Position numbers and translations under genes: made by a program. A stretch of 64,000 nt of DNA from Thioalkalivibrio sp. ALMg11 (GTDB lineage Bacteria; Pseudomonadota; Gammaproteobacteria; Ectothiorhodospirales; Ectothiorhodospiraceae): positions 35,303 through 99,302 of the forward strand of contig NZ_KB898878.1 in the NCBI RefSeq assembly GCF_000377905.1, in the 5' to 3' direction. Within the stretch, counting starts at the first letter, position 1. Each line of letters begins with the position of its first letter. The notes under the pieces were generated by a model, which worked only from the letters and a program-made list of their open reading frames with translations, was not told the origin of the DNA and searched no databases. Shown one piece after another: positions 34,907 to 44,788 of this stretch.

Positions 34907-37057
34907 ATGGCGGGAGGCAACAAGGGCAGCTGGAGACCCAGCGCGGGGCGCACTGCGTTGCTCATCGCCGTGCTGTATCTGGTCATCGGGCTACTCTGGG
35001 TCGCCCTGTCCGACCGGGCCCTTCTGCTGATGGTCGACGACGTCGCCCTGCTGGGCCAGCTGCAGGCCCTCAAGGGCTGGGGCTACGTGGCGGTGAAGGC
35101 CCTCATCCTGTTCCTGCTGGTGTATTTCCCCCTGAAGGCACGCGACCGCCTCTCGCGCGAGGCGCGCCGGCTCACCGAGATTGTCGAACGTTCCCCGGTG
35201 GTGGCCATCGAGTGGGCCTCCACCCCGGGCTGGCCGGTCTCTTTTGTCTCCCCGAACATCGAGCGCTGGGGGGGCGACCGCCATGCCCTGCTGCGCGGCG
35301 AGGTGCACTACGCCGACCTGATCCACCCCGACGATATCGACCGCATCGTCGCCGAGGTCACCGCGCACATCGAGCGCGGCCCGGACCGTTACACCCAGCA
35401 GTATCGCCTGAAGGACGGGTCGGGCGGCTGGGTCTGGGTGGAAGACCGGACGTGGCTGACCCGTGACGAGTCCGGGCAGGTGACCCGCATCAATGGCCTG
35501 CTGCTGGACGTGACCGAACGTCGGCGCGCCGAGCAGGACCTGCGCGATTCCGAGATGCGCTTCCGTGCGATCTTCGACAACGTTCAGGAGGCAATCCTGC
35601 TGCAAGACCTGGATACCGAGGCCCTGATTGGGGTGAACGTCGCGGCCGAGCAGATGTACGGCTACAGCCGCGCCGAGCTGCTGGCCCGCAGCGTGGACGA
35701 TCTTAGCGCGGACGAGACCGGATTCGACGTACAGCGCCAGAAGGCCCTGATCGAGCGCGCCCGGCGCGGCGAACGGCTGGTGTTCGAGTGGCGCGCACGG
35801 CACCGTGACGGCCACGGGTTCTGGGTGGAGGCCAACCTGCAGGTCACCCAGATCGCCGGAGAGAAGCTGCTGCTGGTGACGCTGCGCAATATCGAGGCGC
35901 GCAAGCAGGCGGAGGCCGCCCTGGCCCGTCAGGTGGATCGCCTGAGCCAGGCGGAGCGTCACGCGGGGCTGGGGAGCTGGGAGTACCTGCTGGAGACCCG
36001 TGAGCTGTGGTGGTCGGATCGGTTGTACGGGCTGCTGGGTTGCGATGCCCCCTACGGCACGCCGACGCTGGAGTCCTTTGCCCGCAATTTCTTCGACCTC
36101 GAGTCCGAGGACGGGGCGAGCTTCTCCGAGGCGATGGAGACCCTGATCGCCGGCGGCCGGCCCGGGCCCCAGCGGTTGCTCCTGAAGGCCCGGCCCGAGG
36201 TGCGCGAGGAGGCCTGGTTCGGTCTCACCATGGAGGCGCCGATCGAGCGCGCCGACGGCCTGCATTACGTACAGGGCACGGTGCTGGAGGTGACCGAACT
36301 CAAGCGCAACGAACTGGAACTGCGCAATCTGAACGCCACGCTCGAACAGCGGGTGGCGGAACGCACGGCGGCCCTGCAGGCGCTGAATCAGGAACTGGAA
36401 TCGTTTTCCTATGCGGTCTCCCACGACCTGAAGGCACCCCTGCGCGGAATCGAGGGCTACAGCCAGTTGCTGGAGGCGGACTACGGCGAGCAGCTGGAGG
36501 GTGAGGGCCGCACTTTCCTAAGCAATATCCGCAATGGCGTGGCGCAGATGAACGACCTGATCTCGGATCTTCTGGCCTACTCGCGCATGGAGCGTCGGCC
36601 GCTGGAGGAGCGCACCGTCCGCGTGCGCGCGCTGGTGGAGGAGGTGCTGAAGTCGGTGGATCCGGGACTGCGCGAGCGCGCCGAGGTGAGTATCGAGATC
36701 GACCCCGATCTCTGCTTCGTCAGCGATCCGGATGGCGTCGCCCTGATCCTGCGCAACCTCCTGGAAAACGCGTTCAAATTCAGTGCCGAGCGCGAGGCCC
36801 CGCGAGTAACGGTGCAGGCCGAATCTCGCAGCGCTACACTCGGGATAACGGTGCGGGATAACGGGATCGGTTTTGACATGGTGTTTCGGGATCGCATCTT
36901 CGATATCTTCCAGCGCCTGAACCGTGCCGAGGCCTATCCCGGGACCGGTGTCGGCCTGGCCCTGGTGCGGCGAGCAGTCAAGCGCCTGCGCGGCGAGATC
37001 CGCGCCGAGGGCACGCCGGGCGAGGGGGCCGCCTTCCACGTGGAGTTCCCGCGATGA
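34907..37057 (+). CDS. Membrane PAS-PAS-PAS sensor histidine kinase
   Basis: This 716-residue kinase has two N-terminal spans (about 17-43 and 60-78) enclosing a short loop, then PAS domains at about 88-205 (PAS_3-like with [10 protein letters not shown]), 213-333 and 348-466. A coiled coil leads to HisKA with the phospho-accepting His in [10 protein letters not shown] (about 505), and the HATPase domain contains N-box [15 protein letters not shown] and GTGVGLAL. The start at 34907 follows GGAGGA; the frame is open further upstream without a ribosome site. The H-box type ([15 protein letters not shown]) is that of phytochrome-like kinases. It overlaps the next gene, a response regulator, by four bases. 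Confidence 0.92.
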   Translation: MAGGNKGSWRPSAGRTALLIAVLYLVIGLLWVALSDRALLLMVDDVALLGQLQALKGWGYVAVKALILFLLVYFPLKARDRLSREARRLTEIVERSPVVAIEWASTPGWPVSFVSPNIERWGGDRHALLRGEVHYADLIHPDDIDRIVAEVTAHIERGPDRYTQQYRLKDGSGGWVWVEDRTWLTRDESGQVTRINGLLLDVTERRRAEQDLRDSEMRFRAIFDNVQEAILLQDLDTEALIGVNVAAEQMYGYSRAELLARSVDDLSADETGFDVQRQKALIERARRGERLVFEWRARHRDGHGFWVEANLQVTQIAGEKLLLVTLRNIEARKQAEAALARQVDRLSQAERHAGLGSWEYLLETRELWWSDRLYGLLGCDAPYGTPTLESFARNFFDLESEDGASFSEAMETLIAGGRPGPQRLLLKARPEVREEAWFGLTMEAPIERADGLHYVQGTVLEVTELKRNELELRNLNATLEQRVAERTAALQALNQELESFSYAVSHDLKAPLRGIEGYSQLLEADYGEQLEGEGRTFLSNIRNGVAQMNDLISDLLAYSRMERRPLEERTVRVRALVEEVLKSVDPGLRERAEVSIEIDPDLCFVSDPDGVALILRNLLENAFKFSAEREAPRVTVQAESRSATLGITVRDNGIGFDMVFRDRIFDIFQRLNRAEAYPGTGVGLALVRRAVKRLRGEIRAEGTPGEGAAFHVEFPR

Positions 37058-37488
37058 GCAACGCCGGCCGTCAGCCCTCCATCCTGGTGGTGGAGGACAA
37101 CCCGGTGGATATCGATCTGGTGCGGCGTGCCTTCGAGCGGAGAACCCTCTCCAACCCGCTGACGGTCGCGCGCGATGGTGTGGAGGCCCTGGAGTTCCTC
37201 GATCGCTGGGAGCGCGGCGAACTCGCGCCACCGGCGGTGATCCTGCTGGATATCGAGCTGCCCAAGGTGGACGGACTGGAGGTGCTCCGGCGCATCCGCG
37301 CGCACGAACGCTTCCGGCGCATTCCGGTGGTGATGCTGACCTCCTCCAGCGAGGACCGTGACATCGCCACTGCCTATGACTGCGGCGCCAACTCCTACAT
37401 TGTGAAGCCGTTGGGCTTCGCCAAGTTCCTGGACGTTGCCGAGCAGGTCAAACTGTATTGGTGCCTGCTCAACCACCCGCCGGTTTGA
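37054..37488 (+). CDS. Single-domain response regulator (Rcp1-like)
   Basis: This 144-residue CheY-fold receiver has no output domain. The acidic pocket is VVEDN, the phospho-acceptor is in ILLDIELPKVDG (about residue 68), the switch is MLTSSS and the conserved Lys is in YIVKPL. The extended insert WERGELAPP before the acceptor strand is typical of the Rcp1 group that pairs with phytochrome-type kinases. Its ATG overlaps the kinase TGA. It probably passes phosphate to or competes with the receivers of the following GGDEF-EAL protein. Confidence 0.93.
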   Translation: MSNAGRQPSILVVEDNPVDIDLVRRAFERRTLSNPLTVARDGVEALEFLDRWERGELAPPAVILLDIELPKVDGLEVLRRIRAHERFRRIPVVMLTSSSEDRDIATAYDCGANSYIVKPLGFAKFLDVAEQVKLYWCLLNHPPV

Positions 37489-37520
37489 AGCCGTCGCCCG
37501 CCCTTGCAACCCGAGACCCC

Positions 37521-40500
37521 ATGCGAATCCTGCTCGTAGAAGATAATTCGGCAGATGCCGATCTGCAGCGCCGGGCCCTGGAGCGCCAGGTGCCGGGCGC
37601 TGACGTGTCCCCGGCGGGTTCCCTGGCCGAGGCGCGAGCGGCGCTGACCGGGGCGGATGTCTTCGACTGTGTGGTGGTGGATCTGCGTCTGCCGGATGGC
37701 AGCGGTCTCGAGTTGCTCAGCGAGCTGCACGCCGCGCGTCGCGGCGAGGCCGTGCTGGTGCTCACCGGGCACGGCGAACAGGAAACGGTGGTGGCGGCGT
37801 TTCGCGCCGGTGCCGATGACTACCTGACCAAGGCCGATGGCTACCTGGAGCGCCTCCCGGGGCGGGTGGTGGATGCCCGTTCCCGGCGCGATCTGCGCGT
37901 GACCGAGGCGCGCGAGCCGCTGCGGGTGCTGTATGTCGAGCACAGCGAATTCGATGTCGGCCTGACCTGTCGCGAACTGGCGCACACGGCCCCGCATGTG
38001 CAGCTGGCGGCGGTGCACACCGCCGAGGAGGCCCTGGCGGCGCTGCCGGAGAGTGCCGCCGGGGACCTGGGCTTCGACCTGTTGCTGGTGGACTACCGGT
38101 TGCCCGGGATCGACGGTCTCGAGCTGGCGCGTCGGGTGCGCGAGGACCGCGGCCTGGACTTGCCGACCATCCTGGTGACCGGGCAGGGCACCGAGGAACT
38201 CGCTGCGCGTGCCCTGCGTATGGGCGTGGAGGATTACACGGTCAAGCACGAGGGCTATCTGAAGACCCTGCCGATGCTGCTGGACCAGGTGCATGCGCGT
38301 GCGCGGTTGCGCCGGGAACGCGCTGCGCTGGCGGCCTCCGAGCGGCGCTACCGCGAGGTGATTGAACGCGCTGGCGATATCGTCTTCGAGACCGATGCCG
38401 CCGGTTGCTGGCGCTTCCTCAATCCGGCCTGGACGGCCATCACCGGCCATTCGGTGGAATCCGCGATCGGTGAGGAGATGCTGTCGTTCATGCCGCTGGA
38501 GGACCGCGGAATGGCGGCACGGCTGCTGTCCCGCGCGGCGGAGGCCGAGGATGGCCGGCTGGAGGCCGAGATCCGCCTGCGCACGGCGGACGGCTCGCTG
38601 TGCTGGCTGGATTTACGCGGCCAGGTCAATCTGGATGCGACGGGCCGAGCCACAGGCCTGTCCGGGAGTCTGGTGGATGTGACCCGGCGGGTGCTGGACC
38701 AGCGCGTCCAGGAAGTGCGTGGGAATGTGCTGGCGCGGCTGGCAACCGGCGAACGGGATCCGCGCCTGCTGGAGGATGTGGTCAAGGGCCTGGAGTCGCT
38801 GGCCCCCGACCTGCACGGTTGCATCATGCTGCTGGATGCCGACAGCCAGGAACTGTACGGCGTGGCGGCTCCGCGGCTTCCGGACCCGCTGCGCAGTGCG
38901 ACCCGCCGGATCCGCGCTGCGCAGGGGATGGCCTCCTGCGGCGAGGCCGCGTGGGGCGGCGAGCCGATGATCATCGAGGACTGCGGGACGCACCCGAACT
39001 GGGCCGGGTTCCGCGATCTCGTGCGTGGGGCGGGCTTTGGCGCCTGCTGGTCGTTCCCCTTCCGGGATGCCGACGGCGGCGTGCTGGGCACTCTGGGCAT
39101 TTATCTCGGCACGTCACGCGGACCCTACCCCGGCGAACAGGTGCTGATCGACGAGTTCACGCAGATCGCGGGGCTGGCGGTGCAGAAGCTGCGCGTCTCG
39201 CAGGCACTGGGCGATCGCGAGCGCGCGTTGCGGACCGCCGCCGAGCTGACCGTGGAACTGTTGCGCGAGGATAACCCCGCCAGCGTGATCCACCGGCTGC
39301 TGGCCGAGCTGGGGCAGGAGGCTGGCGCCGACCGGGCCTATGTGCTGGTGGCCGAGCTGGACCACGCGGTGCGCGAGGCCCTGGATATCCACCGCTACTA
39401 CTGGGTGCGCACGGATACCGAGGAGCCGATCCGCCCGCCGCCGCTGCGCAATCTGAGCCTGGAATCCGTCCTGCCGCGCTGGCACGAGATCCTGCAGGGC
39501 GGCGGCGCGGTGGATGTACTGACCCGCGAGCTGCCGGATGAGGAACGCGAGATCCTGGAGGCCTCGCAGAGCCAGGCCGTGCTGCTGGTGCCCCTGTATG
39601 TGGAGGGCGAGTACCGCGGGTTTCTCGCGCTCGACCGGGTGCAGCGCGCGCAGCGCTGGACCGACGCGGACCAGAGCCTGGCGCGCATCGTCGCCTCCAG
39701 CCTGGGGGCCGCAATGGAGCGGCGCCAGGCCTTGCTGGGCCTGCGGCGCATGGCGGCGGTATTCGAGAGTACCCGCGACGGCATCATCATCACCGACCTG
39801 ACCCCGCGGATCGTCGCGGTGAATCCGGCCTTCGTCGATATCACCGGCTTCTCCGAGGGCGAGGCCATGGGGCGCAACCCGAGCTTTCTGCAGTCCGGTC
39901 GCCACGATGCCGAGTTCTTCAAGCGCATGTGGGACAGCCTGCAGCGCGAGGGCCACTGGCAGGGCGAGATCTGGAACCGCCGACGCAATGGCGAGGTGGC
40001 CCCGCAGTGGCTGAGCCTGAACACCGTCTACGACGAGCAGGGCGAGGCCCTGCACTATGCCGGGGTGCTGACCGACATGTCCGCACTGCGCCGCTCGGAG
40101 GAAGAGCTGCAGTACCTGGCGCAGTACGACGCCCTGACCGACCTGCCCAATCGCAGCCAGCTACAGGTGATGCTGGGGCAGGCGCTGGATCGCGCCCGCA
40201 TGCATGGGCACCGCATTGCGGTGCTGAATCTCGATCTGGACCGGTTCAAGAACGTGAACGACTCCATGGGACACCCGGCGGGTGACCAGGTGCTGGTGGA
40301 GGTCGCGCGGCGTCTGCGCGGGGCGCTGGGGCCTGCCCATGTGCTGGGTCGGCTGGGTGGCGACGAATTTCTGATTGTGGCGGAGAATCCGGACAGTGAC
40401 GATCAGGTCGCGCGCTGCGCCCGCAGTTTGCTGGCAAGCTTCGAGCGCCCCTTTACGCTGGAGGACGGGCGTTCGGTCTATCTGAATGGCAGCATCGGCA

Positions 40501-41426
40501 TCAGTCTCTACCCCGAGCATGGCGACACTGTGACTGCGCTGATCCAGCACGCGGATGCGGCGATGTACCAGGCCAAGGCCTCCGGGCGGCAGACCTGGAG
40601 TGTCTATACCCAGGCCCTGACACGCGCGGCTGACGAGCGCCTGGAACTGGAGAACCGCCTGCGCCATGCCCTGCAGAACGACAACGGAGAGCTGCGGCTG
40701 CATTTTCAGCCACAGGTACGGCTGGAGGACGGGCAGCCCTTCGGCATGGAGGCGTTGCTGCGCTGGCAGCCGGAACAGGGGGAGATGATCCCGCCGGATC
40801 GCTTTATCCCGATTGCCGAGGACACCGGGTTGATCGTCGCGCTGGGCGAGTGGGTGTTGCGCGAGGCCTGCGATGCCGGGCGCCGTTTGCTGGACCGCGG
40901 CGCCGGAGATTTCGGTCTGGCGGTCAACCTGTCCCCGGTGCAGCTGCAGCGCAGCGACTTCGTCAATCGCGTGGCGGAGATCCTGGCGCTGACCGGCTTC
41001 CCGGCCGCCCAGCTGGAGCTGGAGATCACCGAGACCGCGATCATGCAGCAGGGCGAGCAGGCGATTGCACGGCTGGTGGCCCTGAAGGAGCTGGGGGTGC
41101 AGCTGGCCATTGACGACTTCGGGACCGGGTATTCCTCGCTGGCGGCCTTGCGGACCTATCCGCTGGATGTCCTGAAGATCGACCGCAGCTTCGTGGATGG
41201 TGTTGCCAGCGAGAGCGCCGACCGCGAGATCGCCGCCACCATCATCGCGATGGGCCGCAACCTGAATATGCGGGTGATCGCCGAAGGCGTGGAGACGGCG
41301 GAGCAGGCGGCCTTCCTGCAGGAGCGTGGCTGCGCCCTGGGCCAGGGCTATTTCTATAGCCGGCCGCTGGAGATCGAGGCGTTGGACGCCTGGATGATGG
41401 AGCATGCGGGTTTACCGTCCGCCTGA
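37521..41426 (+). CDS. REC-REC-PAS-GAF-GAF-PAS-GGDEF-EAL cyclic-di-GMP protein
   Basis: This is a 1301-residue cytoplasmic signalling protein. Receiver 1 (1-120) has VVVDLRLPDG, and receiver 2 (about 132-255) has LLVDYRLPGIDG. A PAS domain lies at about 274-380, GAF-like domains at about 407-553 and 572-733, and a PAS at about 742-857. GGDEF (860-1020) is intact as RLGGDEFLIV, and EAL (1057-1293) is intact as MEALLRW plus DDFGTGYSSL. No RxxD inhibitory site precedes GGDEF. Both synthesis and breakdown of c-di-GMP are possible; the balance cannot be read. It lies 32 bases after the response regulator and is presumably controlled by the PAS kinase. The nearby mot and chemoreceptor genes fit motility control. 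Confidence 0.93.
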   Translation: MRILLVEDNSADADLQRRALERQVPGADVSPAGSLAEARAALTGADVFDCVVVDLRLPDGSGLELLSELHAARRGEAVLVLTGHGEQETVVAAFRAGADDYLTKADGYLERLPGRVVDARSRRDLRVTEAREPLRVLYVEHSEFDVGLTCRELAHTAPHVQLAAVHTAEEALAALPESAAGDLGFDLLLVDYRLPGIDGLELARRVREDRGLDLPTILVTGQGTEELAARALRMGVEDYTVKHEGYLKTLPMLLDQVHARARLRRERAALAASERRYREVIERAGDIVFETDAAGCWRFLNPAWTAITGHSVESAIGEEMLSFMPLEDRGMAARLLSRAAEAEDGRLEAEIRLRTADGSLCWLDLRGQVNLDATGRATGLSGSLVDVTRRVLDQRVQEVRGNVLARLATGERDPRLLEDVVKGLESLAPDLHGCIMLLDADSQELYGVAAPRLPDPLRSATRRIRAAQGMASCGEAAWGGEPMIIEDCGTHPNWAGFRDLVRGAGFGACWSFPFRDADGGVLGTLGIYLGTSRGPYPGEQVLIDEFTQIAGLAVQKLRVSQALGDRERALRTAAELTVELLREDNPASVIHRLLAELGQEAGADRAYVLVAELDHAVREALDIHRYYWVRTDTEEPIRPPPLRNLSLESVLPRWHEILQGGGAVDVLTRELPDEEREILEASQSQAVLLVPLYVEGEYRGFLALDRVQRAQRWTDADQSLARIVASSLGAAMERRQALLGLRRMAAVFESTRDGIIITDLTPRIVAVNPAFVDITGFSEGEAMGRNPSFLQSGRHDAEFFKRMWDSLQREGHWQGEIWNRRRNGEVAPQWLSLNTVYDEQGEALHYAGVLTDMSALRRSEEELQYLAQYDALTDLPNRSQLQVMLGQALDRARMHGHRIAVLNLDLDRFKNVNDSMGHPAGDQVLVEVARRLRGALGPAHVLGRLGGDEFLIVAENPDSDDQVARCARSLLASFERPFTLEDGRSVYLNGSIGISLYPEHGDTVTALIQHADAAMYQAKASGRQTWSVYTQALTRAADERLELENRLRHALQNDNGELRLHFQPQVRLEDGQPFGMEALLRWQPEQGEMIPPDRFIPIAEDTGLIVALGEWVLREACDAGRRLLDRGAGDFGLAVNLSPVQLQRSDFVNRVAEILALTGFPAAQLELEITETAIMQQGEQAIARLVALKELGVQLAIDDFGTGYSSLAALRTYPLDVLKIDRSFVDGVASESADREIAATIIAMGRNLNMRVIAEGVETAEQAAFLQERGCALGQGYFYSRPLEIEALDAWMMEHAGLPSA

Positions 41427-41510
41427 GTGTGTTCCCGTGGCGTCACATGGGTGGCTCCGGTAGCCTTTGCCCCGTGTTTCCCCAGTGACTCATTGCCCGG
41501 AGCTGTCCCG

Positions 41511-42491
41511 ATGTCCGATTCGTCCCATCCGTCTGTGTTGCGTTCGATCACCTTCCACGGCCTGGAGCCGGGCCCGCGTCTGATCGTGCTGGGGGCGGTG
41601 CACGGCAACGAGACCTGTGGCACCCAGGCCACCGAACGCCTGCACGCGGAGCTGGAGTCGGGTCAGCAGCGCCTGCTGCGCGGGCAGCTGACGCTGGTGC
41701 CGCGCACCAACCCGCTGGCCTATCAGCTGGAAAGCCGCATGGGCGAGCGCAACCTGAACCGCAATCTGCGCGTGACGGATGACCCGCAGGACTTCGAGGA
41801 TCGCATCGCCAACGTGCTGTGCCCGCTGCTGGCGGCGCATGACGTGCTGCTGGATCTGCACTCGTTCCACACCGGTGGGCAGCCGTTCATCATGCTCGGC
41901 CCGCGCGACAACGACGGCGAGCTGGAAGGCTTCACGCAGGCGGTCGAGGAACAGGCGCTGGCGGCCTGCCTGGGGCCGCAGCGCATGGTCGAGGGCTGGC
42001 TGGATACCTACGCCCGCGGGGTCGCGCGACGGATGAAGAACCCGAACGCCAGCCAGCGCGCACAAATGCTCAGTACCGACCCCAGCTACGGCATCGGCAC
42101 CACCGAGTACATGCGTTCGCAGGGCGGCTACGGCGTGACCCTGGAATGTGGCCAGCATGACGACCCGCAGGCGCCGGAGGTGGCGTACAACGCGATCCGC
42201 AACACCCTGGCGCATCTGGACATGCTGGAGGCCCCGGCCACCGCGGGCCAGGCCAGTCCGGAGGTGCTGCGTCTGGTCGAGGTGATCGACCGCGACCACC
42301 CGGACGACCGCTTTGCACGGGAGTGGAAGAGCTTCGACCCGCTGGAGGCCGGCGAGCTGATCGGCACCCGTGCCGACGGCACCGAGGTGCGTGCCCCGGA
42401 GCCGGGCTTCATCGTGTTTCCCAACCCCAGTTCCTTGCCGGGCAACGAGTGGTTCTACCGCGCCGAGTTTAGTGACCGCAAGGTCGTCTGA
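41511..42491 (+). CDS. Succinylglutamate desuccinylase/aspartoacylase-family zinc hydrolase
   Basis: This 326-residue M14-like carboxypeptidase-fold protein has the first zinc motif GAVHGNETCG (His-x2-Glu, about 33-42) and the third ligand in LLDLHSFHTGG (about 120-130). ARG-binding RTNP and NLNRN motifs are present (about 66-85), and TLECGQH lies near 220. The C-terminal 60 residues form a beta domain ending FSDRKVV. It would remove an acyl group from an acyl-amino acid or modify a peptide; the substrate is not evident. The ATG at 41511 has no strong ribosome site, and the frame is open back to 41427. TauE/SafE follows after 18 bases. Confidence 0.85.
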   Translation: MSDSSHPSVLRSITFHGLEPGPRLIVLGAVHGNETCGTQATERLHAELESGQQRLLRGQLTLVPRTNPLAYQLESRMGERNLNRNLRVTDDPQDFEDRIANVLCPLLAAHDVLLDLHSFHTGGQPFIMLGPRDNDGELEGFTQAVEEQALAACLGPQRMVEGWLDTYARGVARRMKNPNASQRAQMLSTDPSYGIGTTEYMRSQGGYGVTLECGQHDDPQAPEVAYNAIRNTLAHLDMLEAPATAGQASPEVLRLVEVIDRDHPDDRFAREWKSFDPLEAGELIGTRADGTEVRAPEPGFIVFPNPSSLPGNEWFYRAEFSDRKVV

Positions 42492-42509
42492 GTCTGGACA
42501 CCGCGCGGT

Positions 42510-43298
42510 ATGGACTTTGCGCCCTCCGGCGTTGCGCTGCTGCTTCTCGCCGCCGGATTCTTCGCCGGCCTGCTGAATGCCGTGGCCGGTGGCGGCAGCT
42601 TCCTGACCTTGCCGGCCCTGATGAGCGTTGGCGTGCCGCCGGTGGCCGCGAATGCGACCGGGACCGCGGCGCTGCTGCCTGGCTATCTGGCCAGCGTGCT
42701 GGCGGATCGGCGGCAGTTACGCGGGGCGTGGCAGGAGCTGGGCCGGGGGCTGGCCTGGGGCCTGCTGCTGGCGGGGGCGCTGGGCGGGGCCCTGGGGGCG
42801 TCCGTGCTGTTGCTGACCGGGGATGCCCGGTTCCGCGCCCTGATTCCCTGGCTGTTGTTGCTGGCCACGGTGCTGTTTGCGCTGGGCCCTTGGTTACAGC
42901 ACCAGGCCGCGCGGACGCATTCGGGGCCGCTGCGGGTGTTGGGGGCCGGCTTGGGCTGTGCCTACGGCGGCTATTTCAACGGTGGGGTCGGCATCCTGCT
43001 GCTGGCCATCCTGCGTGGCCAGGGGATCACCCATCTCGCGCGGGCCAATGTGGTGAAGAACCTGCTCTCCTCGGTGCTGACCCTGATGGCGGTGGGAGTC
43101 TACATCGCGGGCGGCCAGGTGGTGGCGACCGGGCTGCTGGCCGTCGGGGCCGGTGCGATCCTGGGCGCGCGGCTTGGCATCGCCCTGGTGCGGCGCATGC
43201 CGGAGGCCGGCTATCGTCATGCCGTCACCCTGATCGGCGCGGTGATTACCCTCTTGTTTTTCCTCGATCCCGCCTGGCTCGCGTCGCCTGACTTGTAG
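42510..43298 (+). CDS. TauE/SafE-family anion exporter
   Basis: This 262-residue integral membrane protein has seven or eight spans. Family motifs are GFFAGLLNAVAGGGSFLTLPAL near residues 16-37, NATGTAALLPGYLAS, and the second-half repeat GGYFNGGVGILLLAIL. Members move sulfite, sulfoacetate or other organosulfur anions, a plausible need in a sulfur oxidiser, but the substrate is not shown. It lies 18 bases after the aspartoacylase-family gene and is probably co-transcribed. Its 3' end touches the first copy of the GTAGGATG hairpin repeat. Confidence 0.88.
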   Translation: MDFAPSGVALLLLAAGFFAGLLNAVAGGGSFLTLPALMSVGVPPVAANATGTAALLPGYLASVLADRRQLRGAWQELGRGLAWGLLLAGALGGALGASVLLLTGDARFRALIPWLLLLATVLFALGPWLQHQAARTHSGPLRVLGAGLGCAYGGYFNGGVGILLLAILRGQGITHLARANVVKNLLSSVLTLMAVGVYIAGGQVVATGLLAVGAGAILGARLGIALVRRMPEAGYRHAVTLIGAVITLLFFLDPAWLASPDL

Positions 43299-43392
43299 GA
43301 TGTGTTGAGCGAAGCGAAACGCATCGTTCGGGGTGGCGTCTTTCCCTGTAGCGTGCGTCCTGATGCGTTTCGCGGGGCTCAACGCATCCTAC
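43295..43392. repeat. GTAGGATG hairpin repeat, copy in duplication unit 1
   Basis: The left arm (43295-43325) begins GTAGGATGTGTTGAGCGAAG and the right arm (43362-43392) is its near-perfect complement ending CAACGCATCCTAC. This is the same family as 1-207, and it overlaps the last four bases of the TauE/SafE gene. Confidence 0.85.
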
Positions 43393-43420
43393 GAGGCGTC
43401 GATTGGCACCGGGTGGTGGG

Positions 43421-43600
43421 TCAGATGTTCGGAGTGTGTGTGGCTTCGAGCGTCTGGGCGAGGGTGTCCAGGGCGGAGGTATCGGATTCCGGCAGGATGG
43501 CCTCGATGCGGGGGCGCCGTGGCGTGTCCGGGGCGTCCATCGGCTCGAGCCCGTCGTGGCCGTCCACGCGGTTGATGCGGCGTGTCAGCCCTGGTCGGTC
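43421..43600 (-). pseudogene. Truncated duplicate of the CobW-type gene 3' end
   Basis: On the minus strand this codes for about 59 residues parallel to the C terminus of the intact CobW-type protein (RINRVDGHDGLEPMDAPD against RINRVAGHGGLEAMDPPD, then RPRIEAILPESD in both). It has no GTPase domain and is joined upstream to repeat sequence. It lies exactly 308 bases from the matching part of the intact gene, so it arose by tandem duplication of repeat plus gene end. The substitutions are scattered, so the event is not recent. Confidence 0.88.
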
Positions 43601-43602
43601 TT

Positions 43603-43700
43603 GTAGGATGTGTTGAGCGAAGCGAAACGCATCGGTCGGCGTGGCGTCTTTTGCTGTGGCGTGCGTTCTGATGCGTTTCGCTTCGCTCAACACATCCTAC
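43603..43700. repeat. GTAGGATG hairpin repeat, copy in duplication unit 2
   Basis: The perfect-looking arms GTAGGATGTGTTGAGCGAAG... (43603-43633) and ...TTCGCTCAACACATCCTAC (43670-43700) lie 308 bases after the copy at 43295. This copy abuts the 3' end of the intact CobW-type gene. Confidence 0.88.
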
Positions 43701-43728
43701 GAGGCGTCGATTGGCGCCGGGTGCTGGG

Positions 43729-44787
43729 TCAGGTGTTCGGGGTGTGTGCGGCTTCGAATGCCTTGGCGAGGGCGTCCAGGGCGGTGGTATCGGATTCCGG
43801 CAGGATGGCCTCGATGCGGGGGCGCAGTAAGGGGTCTGGCGGGTCCATGGCCTCCAGCCCGCCGTGACCGGCGACCCGGTTGATGCGTTGCCAGCCCTGG
43901 TCGGTCTCCACCAGCCCTTTCAGCCGGTCGCCGGTAAATCCGTCGACCAGGCCTGCGAGGGTTGCGTGGTCTACGATCTGCCCCTCGGGCATCAGCCAGC
44001 TGCGACCGATGTAGCCGTCGCCGCGGGTGTCGATGGTGACCCATTCGTCCGTCGCGGGAGCAGGGTGATCGTGGTCATGTCCATGAGCGTGGGCGTGGGC
44101 ATGATCATGCCCGGGGTCCGCGGATTCGGTCGTGGCCTCGAGGAAGGCGCGGGCCTCGGGGAACAGGGCGTCGCCACGCTCCAGCCGGGGTCGATCCAGC
44201 CAGTCGCGTTCGATGCGCCCCTGGGTGGTTTCCACTACCAGGGGTCGCGGCGAGGGCATTGCGGCGACGAAGGCATGCAGCGCCTCGCGGTCGTCCTCGC
44301 CGTAGAGGTCGGCCTTGTTGGCCAGGAGCACATCGGCCAGGGCGATCTGGTCCTGCCAGGTCGGGTGTTCGCGGTGGCGGGGCGAGGCCAGATGGCGGGC
44401 GTCCATCAGGGTCACGGTGGCGCGCAGATCGAGGACGCCGGCATAGGGCGGTTCGGTCAGGGTGCGGATGATCTGCGCCGGGTGCCCGAGACCGGTCGGC
44501 TCGATCAGGATGCGGTCGGGTTTCTGGCTACGGATCAGCCGGTTGAGCCCGACGGTGAACATCTGCGCCGAGACGCAGCACAGGCAGCCGCCGGGGATCT
44601 CCTCCAGGGCCACGCCGGTATCCGCCAGCAGCCCGCCATCCACGCCGATCTCGCCAAACTCGTTGACCAGTACGGCCCAGTGCTCGCCTTCCGGCCGCTG
44701 CGCGAGCAGGTGGCGGATGGCGGTGGTCTTGCCGACGCCGAGAAAGCCGGTGATCAGGTTCAGCGGGATGTCACGGTGCTGGGTCAT
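43729..44787 (-). CDS. CobW/COG0523 metallochaperone GTPase
   Basis: This 352-residue G3E-family GTPase has Walker A GFLGVGKTT (residues 14-22), the metal-binding GGCLCC motif (about 66-71), NKAD as the guanine site, and a His-rich loop PGHDHAHAHAHGHDHDHP (about 224-241) for metal ions. The CobW C-terminal domain follows. Relatives insert zinc or cobalt into client proteins; the client here is unknown. It begins one base after the MotB stop, so it may be read through from motAB, an unusual partner. The last 59 codons are duplicated downstream as a remnant. Confidence 0.9.
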   Translation of the reverse strand: MTQHRDIPLNLITGFLGVGKTTAIRHLLAQRPEGEHWAVLVNEFGEIGVDGGLLADTGVALEEIPGGCLCCVSAQMFTVGLNRLIRSQKPDRILIEPTGLGHPAQIIRTLTEPPYAGVLDLRATVTLMDARHLASPRHREHPTWQDQIALADVLLANKADLYGEDDREALHAFVAAMPSPRPLVVETTQGRIERDWLDRPRLERGDALFPEARAFLEATTESADPGHDHAHAHAHGHDHDHPAPATDEWVTIDTRGDGYIGRSWLMPEGQIVDHATLAGLVDGFTGDRLKGLVETDQGWQRINRVAGHGGLEAMDPPDPLLRPRIEAILPESDTTALDALAKAFEAAHTPNT

Positions 44788-44788
44788 T

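Noticed and set aside
43421-43693. 90-codon minus-strand frame as a gene
   Set aside because: It is the decayed CobW-type 3' end joined to repeat sequence. It has no start signal and no complete domain, so it is listed as a pseudogene.
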